Shown here piece by piece: positions 1-9,571 of a DNA stretch of 33,726 nucleotides. Made by a program: the position numbers and the translations under genes. This DNA comes from Sphingomonas sanguinis (GTDB taxonomy: Bacteria; Pseudomonadota; Alphaproteobacteria; Sphingomonadales; Sphingomonadaceae). The notes beneath the pieces are model-generated. The model was not told the origin of the DNA. It ran no database searches and saw nothing but the letters and a program-made list of their open reading frames with translations. The stretch lies in contig NZ_LDTE01000063.1 of the NCBI RefSeq assembly GCF_001476905.1, positions 1 to 33,726 of the forward strand. The letters run 5' to 3'. Every line of letters begins with the position of its first letter. Position 1 is the first letter of the stretch.

Positions 1-3
1 GGC

Positions 4-1356
4 ATGAACCACGCGATCCCCCTCCCCGCCCCGGACGCCGCCACGGCCGATCTCGCCGACCCGCGCCGGGACATCCGACTGGGCCTGATCGTGGCGGCGC
101 TGTTCTTCATCGGCTTTCTGGGCTGGGCGCTGTTCGTCCGGCTCGACGCCGCCGCCTATGCGCCCGGCACGCTCGTCGTCTCGGGCCAGCGTCAGGCGGT
201 GCAGCACCGCGATGGCGGCATGGTCGGCCGGATCTTCGTCCATGAGGGCGAGCGCGTTCAGCGCGGCCAGCTGCTGATGACGCTCGCCGCGGCCGAGGTC
301 CGGGCGCAGGAACGCGCGCTCGCCTCGCAGGCGATCCGCCTGCTGGCGCAGCGCAGCCGCCTGGAGGCGGAACAGATGGGGCGGGCGACCATCACCGAGC
401 CGCGCGAATTCGCCAGCTTGGCGCCGGAGGATCGCGACGAGGCGCGGCTCGCCATGCGATTGCAGCGGACCGAGCTCGCTGCGCGCACCGCCGTGCTGGC
501 CGCGCAACGCGGCGCCCTGGGCGAACGCGTCGCCCAGTCGGGCGAGCAGGGCCGCGGCCTTGGCGAGCAGGCGGCCGCGGCGCGCGAGCAGTTGCGGCTG
601 ATCAACGAACAGATCGCCGCACTCCGGCCGATCGCCGATCGCGGTTTCGTTTCGCAAACCCGCATGCGGGAGTTGGAGCGCGCCCGCGCCGAACTCGAAG
701 GCCAGCGTGGGCAGTATACCGCCGGGGTCGCGCAAACCGCCGGTGCCGTGCGCGAGAACCGCATTCAGGTGCTGGAGGCCGAACGCGTCTTCCGCGAGCG
801 GACGGCGGCCGACCTGCGCGATGTCGAAAGCCGGTTGGGGGAGGTCCTGCCCAAATGGGTGGCGGCGCGAGACCAGCTGGCGCGTACCGCGATCCGGGCT
901 CCAGCGACGGGCGCGGTGGTCGGCCTGACGATCTTTACGCCCGGTGGCGTGATCGCGCCGGGCCAGAAGCTGATGGATATCGTGCCCGAGCGCCAGCCGC
1001 TCCGCATCCAGGCCCGGATCGCGCCGGACGACGCCGACGATCTGCATGTCGGACAGCGCACGCTGGTCAAGTTCCCGGGGCTGCACGAACGCACTTTGCC
1101 CAACCTCGACGGGACACTGACCCGCCTGTCCGCCGACAGCTTCACCGACGACAAGACGGGCCAGACCTATTTCACCGGCGAGGTGACCGTGCCGCTCGAC
1201 CAGATCGCGCTGATCCGCAAGGTACGGGGCCGCGACTTCGCGCTACGCGCCGGAATGCCGGTCCAGATCCTGATCCCGCTGCGCAAGCGCACCGCGCTGG
1301 ATTACGCATTGGAGCCGCTGGTCGGAAGCTTCTGGTCTTCATTTCGGGAGCATTGA
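4..1356 (+). CDS. HlyD-family type I secretion periplasmic adaptor
   Basis: Membrane fusion protein of a type I secretion system. It would link an inner membrane ABC transporter to a TolC-like outer membrane channel. The 450 residues fit the family. A short cytoplasmic N-terminus is followed by one membrane segment (about residues 26-47), a first lipoyl half near 50-90 (GTLVVSGQRQAVQHRDGG), a long Ala/Arg/Glu/Gln-rich helical hairpin (about 90-280), the second lipoyl half (GAVVGLTIFTPGGVIAPGQK) and a C-terminal beta domain of the PrtE/AprE kind (about 320-450). The ATG at position 4 gives a sensible start, but upstream sequence is missing, so an earlier start cannot be excluded. The partner ABC ATPase is probably just left of the window; no substrate gene is visible. 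Confidence 0.9.
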   Translation: MNHAIPLPAPDAATADLADPRRDIRLGLIVAALFFIGFLGWALFVRLDAAAYAPGTLVVSGQRQAVQHRDGGMVGRIFVHEGERVQRGQLLMTLAAAEVRAQERALASQAIRLLAQRSRLEAEQMGRATITEPREFASLAPEDRDEARLAMRLQRTELAARTAVLAAQRGALGERVAQSGEQGRGLGEQAAAAREQLRLINEQIAALRPIADRGFVSQTRMRELERARAELEGQRGQYTAGVAQTAGAVRENRIQVLEAERVFRERTAADLRDVESRLGEVLPKWVAARDQLARTAIRAPATGAVVGLTIFTPGGVIAPGQKLMDIVPERQPLRIQARIAPDDADDLHVGQRTLVKFPGLHERTLPNLDGTLTRLSADSFTDDKTGQTYFTGEVTVPLDQIALIRKVRGRDFALRAGMPVQILIPLRKRTALDYALEPLVGSFWSSFREH

Positions 1357-1520
1357 CCCGGCCCGGTGCCCTCGGAGCGACGAAATTCAGGCAATCTGCC
1401 GTCGACTTGGGACGCTTAGGAGTACTGTGCAAAAGGAAAGCGATATTCTCTCCGTGAACTACATATCTATGCCACGCAGAACCGGATGGTGCTTTGGCCG
1501 ACGCTGACCCGCGGGATCGG

Positions 1521-1537
1521 CGGCCGCACCACGGCCG
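1521..1537 (-). terminator. weak hairpin after the MipA-like gene
   Basis: Two CGGCCG arms separated by five bases lie directly after the minus-strand stop codon at 1539. There is no T tract, so this is at best a weak or factor-assisted terminator of the efflux cluster. Confidence 0.3.
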
Positions 1538-1538
1538 T

Positions 1539-2393
1539 TTAAAAGCTATAGGCGAGCCCCAGCGCCCCCAGCCACTGGCCGCGAGACCCGGCCTGCGCGA
1601 CGATCGGACTATCGCCGATGCTGCCGGTCATCGTCCCGTACGTGCCAAGCGCGACGAGTTGGACGCCGTGCAGGAGATTGCCGCGCAGCGTCCGAACGCC
1701 GATCAGGCCTATGGTCCAGCTTTTCATCCCTCCCTTCGCATCATAGACGGGCAGTCCGCTCCGGATGCTGTCGGCGGAGGAGATGCTGTAATAGGTTCGG
1801 GCATAGCGATCTTCGGCGATGTCGGCCGATGCCGTAAAGGCCACTGCCGCATGGAGAGAGAGCGGCGTGAAATAGGTCAGGCTGGGCTGCCAGACCCCCG
1901 CTTCATGCACGCCGGAGACATCATGCCGATAAGACAGCGCCATGGTGAGCTTGTCATAGGGGCTGGTCACGACCCCCGTCTTCTGGACCCCGACATAGCC
2001 GCCTATTTCGACGGCGAGGCCAAGCGCACCGAGCGCCCGTACACGAGGATCGTGAATAGCGCGTATAGCGCTGCGATTGAAATTGATCTGGGCAACCGGC
2101 CCCACCTGTACCTGCCAGACCGGCCCGGGTCGATCGCGCAGCAGATTGAGGCTGGCCTGGTTGCCGGCGACGACGAAGCTGTGCCCCTTGACCGATCCGA
2201 TCGCGGCGGGCGCGACGACCGGGCGGTAATGATCCGAACCCTCATAGTCGGGAACGACCGCCAACCCCGCACCGATTGCGACGATGTCGCGATCGAGGGG
2301 GTCAGTGTCCTGACGGGACTGGCCCGTGACGGGTGCGGGGAACAGGCAGGCGGTCAGCCATGCCGTCGCGCCAAAGACAGGAAATTTCGACAC
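1539..2393 (-). CDS. MipA/OmpV family outer membrane protein
   Basis: A 284-residue protein with a short signal-like N-terminus (ends near PAPVTGQS) and the family opening IGAGLAVVPDYEGSDHYR. Alternating beta strands follow, with a terminal YSF that suits insertion of a beta barrel into the outer membrane. Family members form scaffolding or porin-like barrels, and some are linked to antibiotic or peptide stress; the specific role here is unknown. It starts at a GTG 16 bp after the stop of the NodT-like lipoprotein gene and is probably the last gene of the RND operon. An AAGG about eight bases upstream may be its ribosome binding site. The long open frame on the opposite strand is a GC-rich shadow. 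Confidence 0.88.
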   Translation of the reverse strand: MSKFPVFGATAWLTACLFPAPVTGQSRQDTDPLDRDIVAIGAGLAVVPDYEGSDHYRPVVAPAAIGSVKGHSFVVAGNQASLNLLRDRPGPVWQVQVGPVAQINFNRSAIRAIHDPRVRALGALGLAVEIGGYVGVQKTGVVTSPYDKLTMALSYRHDVSGVHEAGVWQPSLTYFTPLSLHAAVAFTASADIAEDRYARTYYSISSADSIRSGLPVYDAKGGMKSWTIGLIGVRTLRGNLLHGVQLVALGTYGTMTGSIGDSPIVAQAGSRGQWLGALGLAYSF

Positions 2394-2409
2394 AGGAAGA
2401 ACCTTTCGA

Positions 2410-3837
2410 TCAGCCGCCGAGAGCGACGTGCAGTTGGATGCGGGCGAGCGCGCCAGCGATGGTCTGGCGGAGCAGCGCCCGCTCGGCGGCGGTCTGTGCG
2501 GCTTGCGCCTCGATCAGCGGCCCGGCGGCGATGTCGCCGCGCCGATATCGTGCCTCGATCGCGGCCACGGTTTGCGTTTGGGCAAGGCTGTCGATCGTCG
2601 CCAGCGCCCGCCGTCGGTCGAGCGTCCGCACCATGGCCAGCGCATCGTCCACCTCGCGCCAGGCATCGCGAACCGTCTTCTGATAGGTAAGGGCGGCGCT
2701 GCGCTCTTCGGATCGACGGAGCGACAATTGGCGTTGCAGCCGCCCCCCCGCAAAGATCGGGATCGACAGCACCGGGCCGACGCCGGTGGTACGCGCATTC
2801 CACCCGAAATCGGCCAGGTTCAACACGTCGATGCCGAAGAGGCCGGAGAGGTTGAGGCTGGGGTAGAAATCCGCCTGCGCGGCACCGATCGCGGCAGTTG
2901 CCGCGTGCAGCGCGGCCTCCGCGGCCAAAATGTCCGGTCGGCGTCGGGCGAGATCGCTGGGAATGCCGGGCGCGGGGGCGGCCAGCATCGGCATGGCGGA
3001 TTGATCGGTCGCGTCGAGAGGGGGTGTATCCGGGTTGCGGCCGACCAGCACCATCAAGGCGCGGGCGGTGCGCGCGATATCGGCATCGAGCGTCAGCAGC
3101 GCATCCTGTCTCGCCCGCCGCTCTCGATCAGCCGCGCGGACGTCGATGCCGGTGGCGAGGCCCCGCGTCTGGAGTGCGGTGGCGATGGCGAGCGTACGGT
3201 CGCCCAGCGCCTGCTCGCGAAGCGCAAGCCTGCGCTCCTCCACCAGTCCGCGCCATTGCCAATAGGTCTGCGCGACCGCCGCCTCGACCGACAGCCGCGC
3301 ACCCCGGGTGGCGGCGTCCGCTTGCGCGGCCCCGGCGGTGGCGGCCTCCACCTCGCGCCGGTTCTTGCCCCACAGGTCGATCGCCCAGCTGGCGCTGATA
3401 TCGGCCTGGTAGAGATCGAACGCATAGCCCTGGGGAATCGTAGCGTCGGCGGCATTCGGCGACTGGCCCAGCAGCGGCGCCAGGACGCCGGCCAGCCCAG
3501 CGGTTCCGATGCGGTTCCGACTATAACCGAGCTGTGCGCCCGCCTGCGGCAGGCTGTCGGCATGCTTGGCGTCGCGGGCGATCCGCGCCGCGACCAATCG
3601 CTCCTCAGCGAGGCGCAGGTCGAGATTGGCGGCGTGCGCCTGATCCTCCAGCCGGTCGAGCAGCGGGTCGCCGAAGCTGCGCCACCAGGGCGCATCGGGC
3701 CGGGTCGGTGCTGCGACGGTTTCCTGCCACCGCGCGGGCAGGTCGGCGACGGGCGGATGAAAATCCGGGCCGATCGTGCAGCCGCCCAGCAGCAGCAGCG
3801 CGACCAAGCCCGCGCCGACGGTGCGACGATCAATCAT
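2410..3837 (-). CDS. RND efflux outer membrane lipoprotein, NodT family
   Basis: Outer membrane channel of a tripartite efflux pump, 475 residues, the usual size for NodT/OprM-type TolC-like proteins. The N-terminus is a lipoprotein signal (VGAGLVALLLLGGC, acylated Cys20) followed by TIGPDFHPP, the standard opening of this family. Two repeated helical and strand modules follow, including DLWGKNRREVEAA and RRPDILAAEAALHAATA. The start codon overlaps the 3' end of the permease gene by 8 bp, so the two are translationally coupled. The protein would span the outer membrane and periplasm and dock with the adaptor and permease encoded immediately upstream. Confidence 0.93.
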   Translation of the reverse strand: MIDRRTVGAGLVALLLLGGCTIGPDFHPPVADLPARWQETVAAPTRPDAPWWRSFGDPLLDRLEDQAHAANLDLRLAEERLVAARIARDAKHADSLPQAGAQLGYSRNRIGTAGLAGVLAPLLGQSPNAADATIPQGYAFDLYQADISASWAIDLWGKNRREVEAATAGAAQADAATRGARLSVEAAVAQTYWQWRGLVEERRLALREQALGDRTLAIATALQTRGLATGIDVRAADRERRARQDALLTLDADIARTARALMVLVGRNPDTPPLDATDQSAMPMLAAPAPGIPSDLARRRPDILAAEAALHAATAAIGAAQADFYPSLNLSGLFGIDVLNLADFGWNARTTGVGPVLSIPIFAGGRLQRQLSLRRSEERSAALTYQKTVRDAWREVDDALAMVRTLDRRRALATIDSLAQTQTVAAIEARYRRGDIAAGPLIEAQAAQTAAERALLRQTIAGALARIQLHVALGG

Positions 3838-6800
3838 GCGCGGTCTCCTTGGCAGTATCCTCGCGGCCGAAGAGCAAGAGGTAGAAGGCGGGCAGCGCGA
3901 CCAAGGTCAGGATGGTCGCGCCGATCAGTCCGCCGATCATCACGATCGCCATCGGCCCCCAGAAGATGTTGAAGCACAGGGGGATGAAGGCGAGCACGGC
4001 GGCCAGGGCGGTCAGTACCACCGGGCGGGCGCGGCCGATCGTTGCCTCGATCACCGCGGTACGCACCGTCATCCCCTCGGCCCGGTGCGTCTCCACCTGA
4101 TCGACCAGGATGATGGTGTTGCGCATGATCATCCCCGCCAGCGCGATCAGCCCCAATAGCGCGACGAAGCCGAACGGCGCGCCCGTCAGCAGCAGCGCCG
4201 CCACCGCGCCGATGATCCCCAGCGGCGCGGTCGCCAGCACCAGCAGGGTTCGCGGCAGGCTTTGCAACTGGATCATCAGCAGCACGAGCATGATCCCGAT
4301 CGTCACCGGCAGCAGGCGATAGATCGCGCGGTTGGCGTCGGCGGACAATTCGCCGTCGCCGCCCTCCGCGATGTCATATCCGGGCGGCAGCGCAGCGCGG
4401 ATGGCGGCGATGCGCGAAGCGGCGGCGTCGACGATCTCGGAGGCCTGGACGTCGCCGATCATGTCGGCCTGCACCGTGATGGTTTGCGCGGCATTGCGCG
4501 TCCAGACGATCGGCTGCTCGGTGGTCGGCGACAGCGTCGCGACCTCGCTCAGCGGCACCATGCCGTGCGCTGTCGATACGGGCATGTCGATCAGACCGCC
4601 CAGGTCGTGCCGATCCTCGGCCCGACCGCGCACCATGATGCCGATCCGCTTCGCCCCACGCAGCACCGCGCCGCCGGGCGCGCCCGACAAGGTGGCGGCA
4701 AGATCGCTCGCCACCTGCGCCCGGTCCACCCCCAGCGCCGCCGCACGCGCCGGATCGATCCGGTAGCGCGCGACCGGTGCGGCGATGCCCCAGTTGATCT
4801 GAACAGCCGTGGAGGATGGAATGGCGCGCAGTACCGCCGCGATCCGCTGAGCGATCGCGCGTAATCGGGCGGGATCGGGCCCGGTCACCCGGTATTGCAC
4901 CGGCGATCCCAGGCTCGGCCCCAGCGACAGGCGACGCACATGCAGGCTCGCGCCCGGGATGCCCGGCATCCGCTCCAGCTTATCGATCAGCGCATCGCGC
5001 GCCGCCAGATCGCTGGTCACCAGCATCACCGTCGCGTTCGCCGGATTGGGCAAGGCCGGACCATAGGGAAGGTAGAAGCGCGGCGCCCCGCGACCGACGA
5101 AGCTGTCCATGCTGCGGATGCGCGGGTCGCCGTGCAGCAGATGTTCCAGCCGCCGCGTCGCCGCTGCGGTCGCCTCGATCGAGCTGCCCGGCCGCATCGC
5201 GAGGTCGATCATCACCTCGGGCCGGTCGGAATAGGGAAAGAATTGCTGCCGCACGCGTGTCGCGCCGAGCAGGCCGACCGCCAGCAGCGCGATCGTGATG
5301 CCTGCGACCAGCCAACACCGGTTCAGCGCCCACTCGATCACGGCACGCAGTCGCCGGTAGAGCCCGGACGGCCTGGCGTCACGCCCCTGCCCCCGCGCCA
5401 TGTCCGGCAACAGCTTGACGCCCAGGAACGGGGTGAAGACCACGGCGACGATCCAGCTGACCAGCAGCGCCGATCCCGTCACCCAAAAGATGCCGCCCGC
5501 ATATTCACTGGTCGTCGACTGGGCGAGACCGACCGGCAGGAACCCGACGACGGTGATCAGCGTGCCGGTCAGCATCGGAAAGGCGGTGTGCGTCCAGGCA
5601 TAGGATGCGGCCTCATGCCGATCGACGCCCTGCTCCATCTGGACCACCATCGCTTCGACGCTGATGATCGCATCGTCGACCAGGAGGCCGAGCGAGAGGA
5701 TTAGCGCGCCGAGCGAAATCCGCTCCAGGCCGATCCCGGCCACCCCCATGTACAATGCGACGATCGCCAGCGTCAGCGGCACCGATAGCGCCACGACGAT
5801 CCCCGTCCGCCAGCCGAGCGTGACGAAGGCGACGACCAGCACGACGGTCAACGCGCAGAAGAACTTGATGAGGAAGGTGTTCACCGCCTCGCGGATATTG
5901 GCGCTCTGGTCCTCGACCTGCGTCAGTCGCGCACCGGCGGGCAGCGTGCGCCGAACCTGCTCGGCCGCCGCGCGGATTGCCTTGCCGAAGCCCAGTCCAT
6001 CGGCGCTCGGCCGCATCGACACGGCCAGGATGACCGCCGATCGGCCGTCGTGGCGCACCACCGCCTCGGGCGGATCGGCAAAGCCCCGCGCCACCGTCGC
6101 CATATCACCTAAACGCATCGCGCCGGACGGCGTCGGGATCGACGCGCTTTCCAGATCGCGAACATCGTCCACCTCGCCCTCCAACCGGACGGGCGTCTGC
6201 ATCGCGGCCTGTACGCCGCCCGCCGGAGCAATCGTCTGACGCTGCGCCAGTGCCTGGGCGAGGCGACCGGGCGACAGGCCCATGCCGGCCAGCCGCCGCG
6301 GATCGACATCGACGAACAGGCGCTGCGGCAGTTCGCCAATGATCTCGGCCTTGCCCGCTCCGGGTACGCGCAGCATCGTATCGCGCGCCTGCTCCGCCAG
6401 CCGTACCAGCCGGGCATTGTCCGCGCCGGTCAGGGCAAAGACGTACCCATAGACGTCGGCATTGTCCTCACTCGCCGCCAGCGAGGCGCCGGCCGGCAAC
6501 GCGGGCTCGATGTCCTTCAGCTTGCTCCGGACCTGTTGCCAGACATCCTTGATCTGTCCCGGAGGGGCTGCATCCTTCAGCTCGACGGTGATGACGCAGG
6601 CTCCGTCGAGACAATAGGTCTGGAGATAGTCGAGATGGTCGATTCCGCGCAGCGTGCGCTCGACCGGATCGGCGACCTGCGCTTGTATCTGCGCCGGGCT
6701 CGCGCCGTCCCAGCGGGCGGACACGATCATTTCCTTCAGCGTGAAGCCGGGGTCTTCGTTGCGCCCCAGCGCCAGGAACTGCGCCGCGCCCGCGACGAAG

Positions 6801-6871
6801 AGCAGCGCGATCAGGAAACCCACCAGGGCGGGGTGCCGGATCGCCCAGCGGGAGAGGTTGAGCCGGTCCAT
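3830..6871 (-). CDS. RND efflux transporter permease (AcrB-like)
   Basis: Inner membrane proton-driven drug or solute exporter, 1013 residues. This is typical of the hydrophobe/amphiphile efflux RND families. It has the expected two-repeat layout: TM1 near 13-33, a large periplasmic loop, a TM bundle from about 330, then the repeat from about 510. The proton relay pair is present as GLLVDDAI (Asp399-Asp400), and the second repeat ends with LIALAGMIMRNTIILVDQ. It starts 3 bp after the adaptor gene ends and overlaps the outer membrane channel gene, so all three pump parts come from one transcript. Substrate cannot be told from sequence alone. Confidence 0.95.
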   Translation of the reverse strand: MDRLNLSRWAIRHPALVGFLIALLFVAGAAQFLALGRNEDPGFTLKEMIVSARWDGASPAQIQAQVADPVERTLRGIDHLDYLQTYCLDGACVITVELKDAAPPGQIKDVWQQVRSKLKDIEPALPAGASLAASEDNADVYGYVFALTGADNARLVRLAEQARDTMLRVPGAGKAEIIGELPQRLFVDVDPRRLAGMGLSPGRLAQALAQRQTIAPAGGVQAAMQTPVRLEGEVDDVRDLESASIPTPSGAMRLGDMATVARGFADPPEAVVRHDGRSAVILAVSMRPSADGLGFGKAIRAAAEQVRRTLPAGARLTQVEDQSANIREAVNTFLIKFFCALTVVLVVAFVTLGWRTGIVVALSVPLTLAIVALYMGVAGIGLERISLGALILSLGLLVDDAIISVEAMVVQMEQGVDRHEAASYAWTHTAFPMLTGTLITVVGFLPVGLAQSTTSEYAGGIFWVTGSALLVSWIVAVVFTPFLGVKLLPDMARGQGRDARPSGLYRRLRAVIEWALNRCWLVAGITIALLAVGLLGATRVRQQFFPYSDRPEVMIDLAMRPGSSIEATAAATRRLEHLLHGDPRIRSMDSFVGRGAPRFYLPYGPALPNPANATVMLVTSDLAARDALIDKLERMPGIPGASLHVRRLSLGPSLGSPVQYRVTGPDPARLRAIAQRIAAVLRAIPSSTAVQINWGIAAPVARYRIDPARAAALGVDRAQVASDLAATLSGAPGGAVLRGAKRIGIMVRGRAEDRHDLGGLIDMPVSTAHGMVPLSEVATLSPTTEQPIVWTRNAAQTITVQADMIGDVQASEIVDAAASRIAAIRAALPPGYDIAEGGDGELSADANRAIYRLLPVTIGIMLVLLMIQLQSLPRTLLVLATAPLGIIGAVAALLLTGAPFGFVALLGLIALAGMIMRNTIILVDQVETHRAEGMTVRTAVIEATIGRARPVVLTALAAVLAFIPLCFNIFWGPMAIVMIGGLIGATILTLVALPAFYLLLFGREDTAKETAHD

Positions 6872-6874
6872 GGC

Positions 6875-7945
6875 TTAGTGGAACCCCGGCTCGATACCGG
6901 CATCGACCACGCTCTGTCCGTCGACCAGCGTGTCGGCGGCGGTAGCGACGATCGACTGGCCGTCGCGAAGACCCGTGACCAGCGCATCGCGCCCCAGCCA
7001 TGCCGCGATCCGCACCGGCTGACGCCGGATGTGGCTGTCGGGCTGCAGCGTCCAGACATAGGGGCGCCTGTCCGCATCGCCGATGGCAGACAGGGGGACG
7101 CGGACCTGCTGGTCCGGCGTGGGCGTGCGCAGGGTGAGCGTAACGATGCTGTTGTAGGGCGGCGGCGATCCCGTGCCGCTCAGGACGAAGCGGGCATCGC
7201 GCAGATGCGATGTCGGATCGCCCTCCGGCGCGAGGCGGCGCAGCCGGGCGGTGAACGTGCCCGCGCCGTCTGGCATGCCGACATCGGCCATCATCCCGGA
7301 CGTCAGGCGCAGATCGGCCGGCGCGTGAATCTCCACCTCCGGCGCGCCGCTGGCGAGTTTCAGCACCGCCCCGCCCGCCTCGACGACGCTGCCCGGTTCG
7401 GCGATGCGCGCGGTGATGACCCCATCCTGCGGCGCGACCAGTACCGCGTCCGACAGCATGTCGCGGCTGCGCCGGACGACCGCCGCGGCTGCGGCGACCT
7501 TCGCGGCCGCCGCCCGGGCGGCCAGTGCCCGCTGGCGGACCTCGGCACTCGACAATGCGCCGACGCCGTCCAGTCCGCGCGACCGGTCGGCTGCATCCTG
7601 CGCTGTCCGCGCATCGGCGGTGGCGGCGGCGAGCTCGGCCTCGGCCTGCGCCGCTCCGGCGTCGGCGTCGGCCTTGCCCAGGCGTCCCAGCACCTGACCG
7701 GCGCGCACCGTATCACCGACTTGAACGGTGAGCGTCAGCACCCTTCCGGGCCGTTTGAACGCGAGCATCGTCTCTCGATAGGGGCGCACGACGCCGCTGA
7801 ACTGGCGAAGCGCGCCGCCTGCGGCATGGACGGGCACGACATCGACGATCGCCGTATTGCGATCGGGCTGCTGCGACGGCGGCGACGCACAGGCGGACAG
7901 GGGTAACAGAAGCGCGACGAAGTAGCGGTGGCGAGCGAACGGCAT
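6875..7945 (-). CDS. RND efflux periplasmic adaptor lipoprotein
   Basis: Membrane fusion protein of the RND pump, 356 residues from the ATG at 7945. This start is preferred over an in-frame ATG at 7978. It follows a G-rich GGGGG five bases upstream and gives a clean lipoprotein signal, MPFARHRYFVALLLPLSAC, with Cys19 lipidated. The body has a lipoyl half (MLAFKRPGRVLTLTVQVGDTVRAG), an Ala-rich helical hairpin, the second lipoyl half (LVAPQDGVITARIAEPGSVV) and beta domains. It would bridge the permease and the outer membrane channel. The gene follows the AraC-type regulator on the same strand. Confidence 0.92.
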   Translation of the reverse strand: MPFARHRYFVALLLPLSACASPPSQQPDRNTAIVDVVPVHAAGGALRQFSGVVRPYRETMLAFKRPGRVLTLTVQVGDTVRAGQVLGRLGKADADAGAAQAEAELAAATADARTAQDAADRSRGLDGVGALSSAEVRQRALAARAAAAKVAAAAAVVRRSRDMLSDAVLVAPQDGVITARIAEPGSVVEAGGAVLKLASGAPEVEIHAPADLRLTSGMMADVGMPDGAGTFTARLRRLAPEGDPTSHLRDARFVLSGTGSPPPYNSIVTLTLRTPTPDQQVRVPLSAIGDADRRPYVWTLQPDSHIRRQPVRIAAWLGRDALVTGLRDGQSIVATAADTLVDGQSVVDAGIEPGFH

Positions 7946-8022
7946 GACGGCCCCCAGACAGCGGAACGGGCGCGCCATGCCGGGTGCGACGCGCCGCGCC
8001 TCCCGGATTTCCGATTTCGACC

Positions 8023-8042
8023 GATCGATTTCGAAATCGATC
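8023..8042 (-). promoter_or_regulatory. 20-bp perfect palindrome before the RND operon, candidate operator
   Basis: GATCGATTTCGAAATCGATC reads identically on both strands. A further half-copy of the core (TCGAAATCG on the minus strand) lies a few bases closer to the pump genes. The palindrome overlaps the stop codon of the AraC-type gene and lies 78 bp before the adaptor start. Its low GC contrasts with the surroundings. A dimeric repressor or activator site is the simplest reading. It lacks the GC stem and T tract of a terminator. Confidence 0.5.
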
Positions 8043-9102
8043 AGTCCGACAGGGGCGGAGTCTCCAGATGGCGGCGACGGTAGGCGCTGGGTGTCTCGCC
8101 TTGCCGCGCCTTGAAGCTGCGGTTGAAGACCGCCAGGCTGCCAAAGCCCGCGTCCATCGCAATGGTCAGGATCGGGACGTTCGCCTGTTCGGGATCGGCC
8201 AGCGCGGCGCAGACCTCGGCCACGCGCAGTCCATTCAGATAGTCGCTGATGTTGCGATGCCCGAAACGGCCATTCACCAATCGGCGGACGCGATATTCGG
8301 GCACGTCGAGCCGCGCGGCGATCGCACCGATGGTCAGCTCGGGCTCGCGGTACAGGCGGTCCTGCGTCATCGCCCTATCGAGCGCACGGGCGAGCGGCTC
8401 GTCCTGCTCCTGCGGCGGGGACGGATCGGTGGCGATCACCAGGGGCAGCGTGCTGTCGGGCGCAGCGGATGCGAACATGTCCCGATGCCGCAGGCCGAAC
8501 AGCAGCAGCGCGAGACCGAACGTCCCCGTCACCATGCCGATCGCGCTCGCGATATCGGTCATGGCAAAGCGGCCGAAGGCCCGACCGACGACCTCCGCGC
8601 CGATCGTCCAGAGCACGACGATCGTGACGATGACGACGAACGCCACGCGCGCGCGCCGCCGCGCCTCCACCAGATCGCTCGCGCGGTTCTGCCAGGCATG
8701 ACGCAGCGCATCGACGGTGAGCGCGATGCCCGCGACGTACAGAATCCCATCGAGCGGATGGAGCGGTGCATGCGCCCCCCGCTCGCCGCCGATCACCGCT
8801 GCGCTGATGCCGAGATACCCCAGCGCCATGGCCAGTTCGGCAACGCCCGGGCGGAAATCGTCCTCGAACCACGAACGGGCAAACAGCCAGAACAGCGGCA
8901 AGCTCGCCGATCCGGCGAGTTGCAGCACCGCGTTGAGCATCGGCAAGCCCTGCATGAAAGGCAACCCGGCCACCTCCGTCAGCAGCGCGGCGAATGCCAG
9001 GGCCGCGCCGTAGCGACCGGCACGGGTCGGCGCTTCGCTGAGGAACAGCGCAATCGCGAGTGCGAGCAACGTGGCAATGCCGCCGTGCAGCGAAGCTTCC
9101 AT
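8041..9102 (-). CDS. AraC-family transcriptional regulator with N-terminal membrane domain
   Basis: A regulator with several hydrophobic segments in its first 200 or so residues (for example IATLLALAIALFL and FAMTDIASAIGMVTGTFGLALLLFGL). An AraC-type DNA-binding domain occupies the last 100, with both helix-turn-helix units (LTIGAIAARLDVPEYRVRRLVN and ILTIAMDAGFGSLAVFNRSFK) and the family ending GETPSAYRRR. The multi-TM plus AraC layout suggests a membrane-bound sensor acting directly on DNA. I start it at the ATG at 9102; a GTG at 9153 would add 17 polar residues, and neither has a clear Shine-Dalgarno sequence. Position directly upstream of the RND genes suggests it controls the pump. Confidence 0.85.
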   Translation of the reverse strand: MEASLHGGIATLLALAIALFLSEAPTRAGRYGAALAFAALLTEVAGLPFMQGLPMLNAVLQLAGSASLPLFWLFARSWFEDDFRPGVAELAMALGYLGISAAVIGGERGAHAPLHPLDGILYVAGIALTVDALRHAWQNRASDLVEARRRARVAFVVIVTIVVLWTIGAEVVGRAFGRFAMTDIASAIGMVTGTFGLALLLFGLRHRDMFASAAPDSTLPLVIATDPSPPQEQDEPLARALDRAMTQDRLYREPELTIGAIAARLDVPEYRVRRLVNGRFGHRNISDYLNGLRVAEVCAALADPEQANVPILTIAMDAGFGSLAVFNRSFKARQGETPSAYRRRHLETPPLSD

Positions 9103-9571
9103 GGAGAGCAAGCGGTTCTTTCTTGGCCAGCGGTGATCGAGGGCGAGAAACACGCAATAGGCAGTTTGCTAGAAGACCGGAATATCAGGGTGTCAATGGG
9201 GGGACGTCCTACCTCACGCGCGCCGCGAATTGCGGGTTGGCTCTTTCCGCCGCTGCCCAAGGCCTGCCGTAACGCAGCACGATTACCGAGATCGGGAACA
9301 TTTTAAGTCCGTGACTTGGCTCGCCTCAACGCTCTTTGTCAGCCAGATTTTTGCAGAAGCTGTCGTATGATTGGATCACACGACATGCTCCCCCGACCTT
9401 GACACCGGTCAGCCCCAGGGCGCGCAGGATGCATGCGCAGGATCGAATTGGAGGCAACGTGATCTGGGGCGAACTCGAGACCATGGGCCAGCGATCACGG
9501 CGGGCGCGTGTCCGCTAAGTCGGGAGTGCAACTCGGCGGTCATAGTCGTCGCCATGCCGTCAGCATCGCTA
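9103..9571. other. gene-poor stretch between regulator and integrase remnant
   Basis: About 470 bases with no open frame that I can assign. Short frames exist on both strands but resemble no family and have no ribosome binding site. The stretch may be debris of the element that left the integrase fragment next to it. Confidence 0.4.

Noticed and set aside
2326..3972. 548-residue open frame on the plus strand
   Set aside because: It lies opposite the clear NodT-type gene. Its Arg/Gly/His-rich translation resembles no protein, as is usual for antisense frames in GC-rich DNA.
6536..7906. 456-residue open frame on the plus strand
   Set aside because: Antisense shadow of the RND permease and adaptor genes, with low-complexity composition and no ribosome binding site.
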